The translations under genes were made by a program, and so were the position numbers. A stretch of 64,000 nt of DNA from positions 186,001 to 250,000 of the forward strand of contig JAHBVU010000002.1 in the NCBI GenBank assembly GCA_019637315.1. Reading direction: 5' to 3'. This DNA comes from Gemmatimonadales bacterium (GTDB lineage: Bacteria > Gemmatimonadota > Gemmatimonadetes > Gemmatimonadales > GWC2-71-9). Below the pieces are notes generated by a model that was given only the letters and a program-made list of their open reading frames with translations, searched no databases and was not told where the DNA came from. This document shows positions 57,873 to 64,000 of the stretch, in pieces. The stretch's first letter is position 1, and every line of letters begins with the position of its first letter.

Positions 57873-58693
57873 GCTCGAAGCGGTTCTACAAGATGCAGGG
57901 ATCCGGGAATGACTTCGTCTTTCTCGATGCCCGAGAGCATCGGCTCGAGGATTGGCCGGTCGAGCGGATCCGGCGGGTGACCGATCGCCGGATGGGGGTC
58001 GGAGCCGACGGCGTCGTCCACCTGGCGCAGATCGGCCCGCAGTCCGTCCGGATGATCTACTTCAACGCCGATGGCTCGCGGGTCGACATGTGCGGCAATG
58101 CGGCCCTCTGCAGTACGCAGCTGGCAGTTCGGCTCGGCTTGGTGGAACCCGGGAGCAGGATAACCCTCGATGCCGACGCAGGCCGCTATCACAGCCGGAG
58201 CATCGGGATCGGCGCCGATGCGGAGCTGGCATTTCCGTCGGTCGGAGTTCCGGCGCCGCTGGCCCTCGACCTCGAAGCGGGTGAGCGCCGGGCGTTCTAT
58301 GGCGTGGTCGGCGTGGCACACGTTACCGTGCTGGTCGACAGCATCGAGGCGGTGGATGTGGCCGCCCGCGGTCGTCGGCTACGCTATGCCGAGCGTTTTG
58401 CGCCGCAGGGAACCAACGTCAATTTCATCGGACCGGTCACAGCCGAGGACGCGGATTGGGCCCTGCGCACCTATGAACGAGGGGTCGAGGCGGAGACGCT
58501 TGCGTGCGGAACCGGAACCGTTGCGTCGGCACTGGCTCTGACAGGCGTCGGGATGCTCACCTTGCCGGCTCGGATCCGATCGTCGAGCGGTGCGGTATAC
58601 GTGATCAGCGGTCGGATCAACGACGGGCAGGCGCATGACCTGTGGCTTCGGGGCCCGGGCCAGTTGAGCTTTATCGGGGAGTGGGTCGACTGA
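57869..58693 (+). CDS. dapF: Diaminopimelate epimerase
   Basis: Converts LL- to meso-diaminopimelate for peptidoglycan and lysine. It has 274 residues from GTG 57869, which overlaps the previous stop. FYKMQGSGNDFVFLD opens the protein. The two catalytic cysteines are Cys75 in VDMCGNAALC and Cys213 in TLACGTGTVASAL. It is the last gene of the plus-strand cluster; its stop faces the ATPase stop with 16 bases between. Confidence 0.95.
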   Translation: MSSKRFYKMQGSGNDFVFLDAREHRLEDWPVERIRRVTDRRMGVGADGVVHLAQIGPQSVRMIYFNADGSRVDMCGNAALCSTQLAVRLGLVEPGSRITLDADAGRYHSRSIGIGADAELAFPSVGVPAPLALDLEAGERRAFYGVVGVAHVTVLVDSIEAVDVAARGRRLRYAERFAPQGTNVNFIGPVTAEDADWALRTYERGVEAETLACGTGTVASALALTGVGMLTLPARIRSSSGAVYVISGRINDGQAHDLWLRGPGQLSFIGEWVD

Positions 58694-58709
58694 TCCTCCC
58701 AGCGGGTGC

Positions 58710-60815
58710 CTAACGCCGGAGCAGTCGCAGACTGTTGCCGATCACGAGGAGACTGGCCCCGACATCTGCGACGACTGCCATCCACATCGTGCCGGCACCG
58801 ACAACCGTGGCGCCCAGGAACACGACCTTGATTCCGAGCGCCAAGGCAATGTTCTGGTAGAGAACCCAGCGTGTGGCCCGAGCAATCCGTACGAAGGCCG
58901 GGATCTTTCGCAGGTCGTCGTCGGCCAGGGCAACGCCAGCCGATTCGATGGCCGTATCCGTTCCCGCCGCTGCCATGGCAAATCCGATGTCCGCACGCGC
59001 CAGCGCCGGGGCATCATTGATACCATCGCCGGCCATGCCGACCGCGCCGCCGCGTGACAGCAGCGACTCGATCGCTCTGAGCTTGGCGTCGGGCAGCAGG
59101 CCGCCTTTCGCCGCGCCAACCCCGACCTGACGGGCCACCTCATCGACCGTGTCCTGTCGGTCCCCACTCAAGATCACGGTCTCGATGCCCAACGCTCTGA
59201 GCTGATCGATCGCCTGTCGGCTGGTCGGCTTGACGGTGTCCGTAATGACGAACCCGGCGCGAGTGCCGCGCTCGTCGGCCAGCCAGGTCGAGACCCCAGT
59301 TGGAGCGGGCTCGCTGGACTCGAGGCCAAGCTCGGCGAGCCAGCGCGCACTGCCGAGGAAGTAACGCCGCCCCGCGATCGTGCCACTGACACCACGCCCG
59401 GGTTCAGCGCGGAAGTCGGTAACGGTCGCAAGGCGCGAGCGATCGCTCTCAACGTGGGCAACGATCGCTGCGGAGGCAGGGTGATTCGAAAGCGCCGCGA
59501 GGCTTGCCGCTCGTGCCATCGCATCGTCCCGGGTCACACCGTCGGACAGGAGAACCTCGGCGACACGCAGCTGCCCGGATGTCAGAGTGCCCGTTTTGTC
59601 CAGCGCGAGCCATCGCAGCCGATGGCCGAGTTCGAGGAACTTGCCGCCCTTGATGAGGATGCCGCGACGCGCAGCTGCCGACAGCCCGCTGACAATCGCA
59701 ATCGGGGTCGAGATGACGAGCGCACAGGGGCAGGCAATGACCAGCAGCACCAGGCTGCGATAGATCCACTCCCCCCAGCTCCCGGCCCCCAGCAGTGGAG
59801 GGAGAAGGGCAACCAGGACAGCGGCGAAGAACACCAGTGGCGTGTAGATGCGGGCAAAGCGGTCGACGAAACGCTGGATTGGCGCCCGGGACCGCTGGGC
59901 ACTCTCGACGCTGCGGAGTACCTGCGCCAGCGCCGTGTCCGTTGCGGCTGCTGTGACCTCGTACTCGAGCAAGCCGGAGCCATTCAGCGAGCCGGCAAAG
60001 ACCCGATCCCCCGGACCGACATCGACCGGCACGCTCTCACCGGTGATCGGCGCCTGATCGACCTCCGAAGTGCCGGAACGGACCAGGCCGTCGAGCGCAA
60101 TCCGTTCGCCCGGCCTGGCACGCACCAGCGCACCGAGCGGGACGGCGCCGGCGTCGACCTCATCCCAGCTGCCGGTAGCCGTCCGCACCAACGCGGTGGC
60201 AGGGGCAAGGGAAAGCAGGTCTCGAATGGCGCGGCGGCTGCGATCGAGCGCGCCGGCCTCGAGTCGCTCGGCAACCGCAAACAGGACCATCACCATGGCC
60301 GCTTCGGGCCACTCGCCGATCAGGAGAGCGCCGGTCACGGCGATCGCCATCAGGGCATTGATGTTCAGGTTTCGGTTGGCCAGCGCGACCCACCCTTTGC
60401 GATAGGTCGGCAGCCCAGTGGTGAGAATGGCGCCCGCCGACAGGATCGCCATGGCCCAGTGAAACCCGCCGACCACCCAGTGGATGCCCTCGGCCAGCAG
60501 AGCCGCCCCCCCTGACAGGAGCAGCGGCCACCACGACCCGGCAGCTCGGTCGACCGGCTGAGCGGCACCTTCCCGCGCGAGCAGCGGATCGAACCCGAGC
60601 GACCGGATGGCTGAGAGCGACCTCGGCAGGGCCTCGGGAACGTGGGTGACCGTCAAGGTTCGGCCGATCAGGTCGAAATCCAGGCTGTGGATGCCCGGCA
60701 GGCCCGAGAGTTTGGCCCGGATCAGCCCCTCTTCGGTGGGACAATCCATCTGCGCAATCGAGAGGGTCGTCTGGTGGGCGAGGCAGCCGCAGGCGGGCTG
60801 ATTGCACGCCGTCAT
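58710..60815 (-). CDS. Zn/Cd/Pb-exporting P1B-type ATPase
   Basis: Heavy-metal efflux ATPase, 701 residues from ATG 60815. The Cys-rich N-terminus (CNQPACGC) and a single metal-binding domain with MDCPTEEGLI precede about eight helices. Functional motifs: TGESVPVD (actuator), IACPCALVIST (the CPC metal site in helix 6), DKTGTLTSG (phosphorylated Asp), SNHPASAAIV (HP motif) and GDGINDAPAL. The CPC motif together with a P1B-2-like layout points to Zn, Cd or Pb rather than Cu. A MerR-type promoter and a divergent MerR gene control it. Longer upstream frames run through the promoter and are rejected. Confidence 0.93.
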   Translation of the reverse strand: MTACNQPACGCLAHQTTLSIAQMDCPTEEGLIRAKLSGLPGIHSLDFDLIGRTLTVTHVPEALPRSLSAIRSLGFDPLLAREGAAQPVDRAAGSWWPLLLSGGAALLAEGIHWVVGGFHWAMAILSAGAILTTGLPTYRKGWVALANRNLNINALMAIAVTGALLIGEWPEAAMVMVLFAVAERLEAGALDRSRRAIRDLLSLAPATALVRTATGSWDEVDAGAVPLGALVRARPGERIALDGLVRSGTSEVDQAPITGESVPVDVGPGDRVFAGSLNGSGLLEYEVTAAATDTALAQVLRSVESAQRSRAPIQRFVDRFARIYTPLVFFAAVLVALLPPLLGAGSWGEWIYRSLVLLVIACPCALVISTPIAIVSGLSAAARRGILIKGGKFLELGHRLRWLALDKTGTLTSGQLRVAEVLLSDGVTRDDAMARAASLAALSNHPASAAIVAHVESDRSRLATVTDFRAEPGRGVSGTIAGRRYFLGSARWLAELGLESSEPAPTGVSTWLADERGTRAGFVITDTVKPTSRQAIDQLRALGIETVILSGDRQDTVDEVARQVGVGAAKGGLLPDAKLRAIESLLSRGGAVGMAGDGINDAPALARADIGFAMAAAGTDTAIESAGVALADDDLRKIPAFVRIARATRWVLYQNIALALGIKVVFLGATVVGAGTMWMAVVADVGASLLVIGNSLRLLRR

Positions 60816-60844
60816 CGTCGTGTCTGGCCAGGTCTCATTGTAGG

Positions 60845-60875
60845 ACGTTACACCCTGAAGTAGCTTTAGGGTCAA
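60845..60875 (-). promoter_or_regulatory. MerR-type operator-promoter of the metal ATPase
   Basis: On the minus strand: TTGACC (60875-60870), 19-base spacer, TAACGT (60850-60845). The spacer is the hallmark over-long MerR-family one. A 21-base near-palindrome, ACCCT-N11-AGGGT (60852-60872), fills it and resembles CadR/PbrR sites. The start of ATPase transcription should be near 60838. Confidence 0.88.
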
Positions 60876-60892
60876 GAGGGGACTGGGGCATA

Positions 60893-61345
60893 ATGATGCT
60901 GCAAATCGGCGACCTGGCCCGCCGAACGGGATGCCAGGTAGAAACGATCCGCTACTACGAGCGCCAAGGGCTGCTTCCAAAGCCAGCCCGAAGCCGCGGC
61001 AATTATCGCGTCTACGGCCCGGACCACCTCGAGCAACTCGCCTTTATTCGCCACTGCAGATCGCTCGGGATGACCCTCGAGGAGATCGCCACGTTGCTCC
61101 GCTATCGCAGCACACCGGTGGGCGACTGTCAGCGGATCAACAGCCTGGTGGATGCTCACATTGCCGAGATCGAGACCAAGATCGCCCAGCTGACCGAACT
61201 CAGAGGACAACTGGTGGCGCTTCGGGAGCAGTGCAGCGGACCGACCGGGGGCGGGCAGATTTGCGGCATCATGCGCGGACTGACCTCGTGTCAGTGCCAC
61301 GACGCCGACCCGGCAGTCGAGATACCGAACCCGAGCCGGGAATGA
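60893..61345 (+). CDS. MerR-family heavy-metal sensor (CadR/PbrR/ZntR group)
   Basis: A 150-residue regulator that untwists the divergent promoter when metal binds. The winged helix is in LQIGDLARRTGCQVETIRYYERQGLLP (about 3-29), and the dimer helix starts near 77. Cysteines at 14, 79, 114 and 124 lie at metal-sensor positions; the C79-C114-C124 spacing equals ZntR, but the extra ZntR ligands at 115 and 119 are Ser and Gly, which argues for Cd or Pb. A second Cys pair (TSCQCHD) lies in the tail. ATG 60893 or 60896 may be used; AGAGGGG lies upstream. Confidence 0.92.
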   Translation: MMLQIGDLARRTGCQVETIRYYERQGLLPKPARSRGNYRVYGPDHLEQLAFIRHCRSLGMTLEEIATLLRYRSTPVGDCQRINSLVDAHIAEIETKIAQLTELRGQLVALREQCSGPTGGGQICGIMRGLTSCQCHDADPAVEIPNPSRE

Positions 61346-62565
61346 TGAGCGGATCCGTCAACGCGGCCCGGCTCATCGCGAGGATCCGCGCGCTTGGGCA
61401 GATCGGCCGAGACCCGTCTGGTCGGCTGACTCGTCTGGCGGGCAGCGATCAAGACAGGACCGGTCGGGACCAGCTGGCCGCCTGGGCACGGCAGGCCGGA
61501 CTCACGGTCCAAGTCGATCGGGTCGGTAACATGCTGCTCGTCTGGGAGGCCGGCGACGGCAGCCCGATCATGATTGGATCGCACATCGACACCGTCATCG
61601 ACGCCGGCATCTACGACGGATGCTACGGTGTTCTGGCCGGTCTCGAGGTCGTTGAGACGTTGCGGGAGCAGGGTGTGGTTCCGCGTCGACCCGTGGTCAT
61701 TGCGGCGTTTACCAACGAAGAGGGAGTCCGTTTCGCTCCCGATATGATGGGTTCCCTGGTCTACGCCGGTGGGCTGAGCGTTGAAGAGGCGCTGGGGGCG
61801 AGAGCCACGGACGGCGCTGTCCTGGGAGCCGAGTTGGAGCGGATCGGGTACGCCGGCCGCTATGAACCGGGCTGGATCAGACCGGCGGCATACCTCGAAC
61901 TTCATATCGAGCAAGGGCCGATCCTCGCGCAGGAGGGGGTCGCAATTGGCGCGGTCGAGAACCTCCAGGGCATCTCCTGGCAGCGGATCACGATCGAGGG
62001 AACGGCGAACCATGCCGGGACGACACCGACGGTGCTGCGGCGCGATGCAGGGTATGCCGCGGCCCGGATAACGACCTACCTTCGGGATCTCGCGGTGCGG
62101 TCGAACGGATCGACCGTCGCCACGGTGGGCACCATGCAGTACGAGCCCGGAGCGATCAACGTGATTCCCGGTCGGGTCGTCATGACGGTCGACCTCCGGG
62201 ACCCCGATGAAGCCCGGTTGCAGGCGGCCGAGCGGGCCCTGAGCGGCTACCTCGCCGGCCTGGAGGGGCAGGAGCGGGTCCTGATCTCGACCGAACGATT
62301 GTCTCGCTTCGAGCCGGTTCGCTTCGATCAGGAACTCGTCGGACTGATCGAAGCGGCGGCGTCGGGCCGCGGAATTCGGACAAGAAGGATGACTTCAGGT
62401 GCAGGGCACGACGCCCAGATGATGGCCAGGATCGCACCTGCGGCCATGATCTTCGTGCCGAGCCGCGATGGAATCAGCCACAACCCTCGTGAGTTTACTT
62501 CCGACGACGAGCTCGCAGCGGGGGCCAACGTTCTTCTCGATGTTACCGAGCGCCTCGTACGCTGA
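61342..62565 (+). CDS. M20-family Zn-dependent amidohydrolase (N-carbamoyl-amino-acid hydrolase / allantoate amidohydrolase type)
   Basis: A 407-residue cytosolic metallo-hydrolase that removes a carbamoyl or ureido group. Metal ligands and motifs are in GSHIDTVIDAGIYDG (His and Asp), FTNEEGVRF (Glu pair), YLELHIEQGPIL and the substrate-side GTANHAGTTP, with the last ligand in DGISHNPREF. The length is right for the family. ATG 61342 overlaps the MerR stop, so the two genes are translated from one messenger. The precise substrate (N-carbamoyl amino acid, allantoate or ureidoglycolate) is not deducible. Confidence 0.88.
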   Translation: MMSGSVNAARLIARIRALGQIGRDPSGRLTRLAGSDQDRTGRDQLAAWARQAGLTVQVDRVGNMLLVWEAGDGSPIMIGSHIDTVIDAGIYDGCYGVLAGLEVVETLREQGVVPRRPVVIAAFTNEEGVRFAPDMMGSLVYAGGLSVEEALGARATDGAVLGAELERIGYAGRYEPGWIRPAAYLELHIEQGPILAQEGVAIGAVENLQGISWQRITIEGTANHAGTTPTVLRRDAGYAAARITTYLRDLAVRSNGSTVATVGTMQYEPGAINVIPGRVVMTVDLRDPDEARLQAAERALSGYLAGLEGQERVLISTERLSRFEPVRFDQELVGLIEAAASGRGIRTRRMTSGAGHDAQMMARIAPAAMIFVPSRDGISHNPREFTSDDELAAGANVLLDVTERLVR

Positions 62566-62610
62566 CCGGAAACAAGCCGAAAAACCTTGAAGGGGGGACC
62601 GGTTTCGGAG

Positions 62611-62629
62611 TTATCCCCACTTATCCACT
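62611..62629 (+). other. Two tandem DnaA-box-like 9-mers
   Basis: TTATCCCCA (62611-62619) and TTATCCACT (62621-62629), each one mismatch from TTATCCACA, starting exactly 10 bases apart in the same orientation. About 35 bases of AT-rich DNA follow. They may be DnaA-binding sites, but no dnaA, dnaN or other origin gene is near. Confidence 0.4.
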
Positions 62630-62806
62630 CAACAACTTAACATAATACATCTTATACGACCTTAGGCCGAGCCTTCAGAATCGTCCGTCCCATCCAGGGC
62701 GCAAGGTCAGCCAGATCGTCCGCTCAGGGCCAATCCAGGAGCTTCGGATGTCTTTCGCCGCCGCCGGGACCCCGCCGGGCCAAGCCCTGCGACACCATCG
62801 CGCAGA

Positions 62807-62846
62807 CGGAAACGAGAAACCCCGGACAGTTGGCACCGTCCGGGGT
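62807..62846 (-). terminator. Intrinsic terminator of the TPR-protein gene
   Basis: Read on the minus strand: stem ACCCCGGAC / GTCCGGGGT (62846-62838 with 62827-62819), 10-base loop, then TTCTCGTTTCC. It lies 26 bases past the stop. On the plus strand no T-run follows, so it serves the minus-strand gene. Confidence 0.78.
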
Positions 62847-62871
62847 CAGCTACAGCCTCATGATGGGACCG

Positions 62872-63537
62872 TCAGTTGGTCGCGTCGAGCTCGGCGAGTC
62901 GGACCCGAGCCTCGGCGGTTCCCGCGACCTCATCCTTGTTGTTCTTGAGGATACCCGCCAGAATGTTGCGCGCTTCGGCCGTATTGCCCTGGATCCGATA
63001 GGTCCTGGCGGCATTCAGGAGGGCGTCGTTCTTCTGGTACGGTGCCGTGGCCAGTTCCGCCGCCCTGACATATTCAGGGGTCGCCTCGGCCACCCGTCCC
63101 GTGTTCTCGAGGGCCACGGCCAGATGCGAGTGCGCCGCCGACTTGTAGAACGCTGGCGGATTGCTGGCGATGAACTTCCGCAGGTCTTCGATGGCGAGCT
63201 CAGCCTGCCCGGACAGGAGCCGAACCTGGCTCAGGGCCAGCGCCGCCTCGAGGCTGGCGTCCGTACCACCGAAGGTCTCGGTGATGCGCTGGAACGCCGT
63301 GGCCGCATCTGCATAGGCCCCGGTCTCCATGGCGCCCCGCGCCTGGTCGAGCGCGTCGAAGGCCTGCGCCTCCTTGCGGCGCTCACTCTCGACGACGTAC
63401 CAGCCGGCCAGCAGGAGGAAGACGACGATCCCGGCAACGATGCCGATCACCTTCTGCCGAGCCTGCACCCACGCAACGAACTGATTGTCGGTATCGGTCA
63501 TATATCGGTCGACGCGTTCTGCGGCGCTTGATCCCAT
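62872..63537 (-). CDS. Tetratricopeptide-repeat membrane protein (YfgM-like)
   Basis: A 221-residue bitopic protein. A short cytoplasmic N-terminus is followed by one transmembrane helix (about 30-48, VIGIVAGIVVFLLLAGWYV) and a periplasmic domain of four to five TPR-like helix pairs with Ala/Leu spacing, e.g. GAYADAATAFQRITETFG, GQAELAIEDLRKFI, GRVAEATPEYVRAAEL and GNTAEARNILAGIL. It resembles YfgM and similar TPR proteins that assist envelope protein folding. ATG 63537 is preferred because the RVDRY segment resembles relatives' N-termini; ATG 63501 is the alternative. Neither has a clear ribosome site. Confidence 0.78.
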   Translation of the reverse strand: MGSSAAERVDRYMTDTDNQFVAWVQARQKVIGIVAGIVVFLLLAGWYVVESERRKEAQAFDALDQARGAMETGAYADAATAFQRITETFGGTDASLEAALALSQVRLLSGQAELAIEDLRKFIASNPPAFYKSAAHSHLAVALENTGRVAEATPEYVRAAELATAPYQKNDALLNAARTYRIQGNTAEARNILAGILKNNKDEVAGTAEARVRLAELDATN

Positions 63538-63641
63538 CGTGGTTGGTGATTGACTGGTCGAGGCTCTTGCGGTCTGGGGCCACTTGGGGCCGCCGGATCG
63601 TCCAGCCTTGAAGTAGCCCGATAATATAACCCCATGTGCAG

Positions 63642-63715
63642 TGCCCCCGAGAGGATTCGAACCTCCGGCCAACGGTTTAGGAAACCGCTGCTCTATCCAG
63701 CTGAGCTACGGGGGC
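63642..63715 (-). tRNA. tRNA-Arg (anticodon CCU)
   Basis: Read on the minus strand: acceptor GCCCCCG pairs with CGGGGGC, D-arm GCTCAGCTGGATAGAGC, anticodon loop TTCCTAA with CCT at positions 34-36 and U33 present, T-arm GGAGG-TTCGAAT-CCTCT, discriminator A. It has 74 bases, and the 3' CCA is not encoded. It reads AGG codons, which are rare in this GC-rich genome. It lies just upstream of the TPR gene. Confidence 0.96.
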
Positions 63716-63810
63716 GCTTGGGCGACGGCAAGCGATCCAACAACTTCAAAAATACCACATCGCACCGGGCGTCGCAGCGATCAGGTTTTACGCGTGCGCG
63801 GCGGACTCGT

Positions 63811-63837
63811 CCAGCGTCGACCCTCGAGCGACGCTGG
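63811..63837. terminator. Perfect 9-bp stem-loop upstream of the tRNA
   Basis: Arms CCAGCGTCG and CGACGCTGG around a 9-base loop. It lies between the minus-strand gene at the right edge and the tRNA, so it is probably the 3' structure of that gene. There is no T-run in either direction. Confidence 0.4.
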
Positions 63838-63923
63838 TTCCACCTCGCCATAGAATTAGGCTTAACAGTACCCGTACAATCCAATGACCTGCAATGACTT
63901 ACAGAGATCACCTCAAGCGAACT

Positions 63924-64000
63924 CTACGGCCTCTCTGACCGGGCATTTTCGCGCCGCGCCTTGATGGCCTCGATCACAATCGGCAATACCGACAGCACGA
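63924..64000 (-). CDS. C-terminal end of a probable DedA-family membrane protein
   Basis: The minus strand is open from the window edge to TAG 63926-63924 and encodes a tail of 24 codons, VLSVLPIVIEAIKARRENAR then SERP. A last hydrophobic turn followed by a basic tail is how many DedA/VTT proteins end. The call rests on this short fragment only; the start lies outside the window. Confidence 0.4.
   Translation of the reverse strand, partial: VLSVLPIVIEAIKARRENARSERP

Larger units (their letters stand above)
62566..62871. other. Convergent intergenic region
   Basis: About 306 bases between two genes that end toward each other. It contains two DnaA-box-like 9-mers (62611-62629), an AT-rich stretch (62630-62665) unlike the surroundings, and the terminator of the minus-strand TPR gene (62807-62846). 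A 66-codon frame at 62748-62948 has no recognisable features and runs through the terminator, so I do not call it. Confidence 0.7.

Noticed and set aside
62748-62948. Small plus-strand frame in the convergent gap
   Set aside because: It runs through the TPR-gene terminator and into the antisense of that gene, has no ribosome site and is Arg/Pro-rich like other shadows.
63642-63715. tRNA-Arg as an integration site
   Set aside because: No integrase and no duplicate of the tRNA 3' end were seen in the flanking DNA, and both sides look like ordinary core genes.

Overview
The window is a gene-dense, high-GC bacterial chromosome segment. It carries the genes of a diderm with Kdo-containing LPS (kdsB/A/C/D, lptC/A/B), menaquinone made by the futalosine route (mqnE/A/C), a 14-subunit complex I and sigma-54. 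This combination, together with an LVIVD-repeat lipoprotein beside sdhB and a UPF0182 protein, fits Gemmatimonadota best. That assignment is an inference from gene content; there is no rRNA here to prove it.

Layout. 1-2380 holds the end of sdhA, then sdhB and a surface LVIVD-repeat lipoprotein. 2387-5478 is an accessory two-gene module transcribed divergently: a membrane-anchored TIR protein and a SLOG-domain protein with four predicted membrane helices. It resembles Thoeris-type TIR/SLOG signalling but with a different architecture, and it is the best candidate for an undescribed system. 5485-6830 (minus strand) holds an esterase and dcd. 7185-21148 is nuoA-nuoN in canonical order, mostly with overlapping stops and starts, behind a candidate promoter followed by a perfect 10-bp-arm palindrome that contains a CRP/FNR-like core. 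21236-27623 holds a phosphohexomutase, a UPF0182 membrane protein, sucCD and ndk. 27686-33509 is the classic yceD-rpmF-plsX-fabH-fabD-fabG-acpP-fabF fatty-acid operon, ended by a terminator hairpin. 33595-38760 holds mqnE-mqnA-mqnC, ispF, a DedA protein and a Xer recombinase. 38871-39629 is an unrecognised membrane-anchored coiled-coil protein.

39770-58693 is a very tightly packed plus-strand envelope supercluster. It starts with kdsB-pyrG-kdsA-kdsC-kdsD-lptC-lptA-lptB-rpoN and continues with glycosyltransferases, a FemAB-like protein, a hexapeptide acyltransferase, a polysaccharide deacetylase-like protein, an MprF-like flippase-domain protein, a YfhO-like protein, a dolichol-phosphate-mannose-synthase-like enzyme and dapF. 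The first half makes Kdo and exports LPS. The second half probably builds and remodels a surface glycan or glycolipid whose product cannot be told from sequence.

58710-62565 is a heavy-metal module: a minus-strand P1B ATPase, a MerR-family sensor and a textbook 19-bp-spacer MerR promoter. An M20-type amidohydrolase overlaps the end of the sensor gene. The right end holds a convergent intergenic region with two DnaA-box-like 9-mers, a TPR membrane protein, tRNA-Arg(CCU) and the last codons of a probable DedA-family gene. No insertion sequence, CRISPR array, prophage or rRNA was seen.
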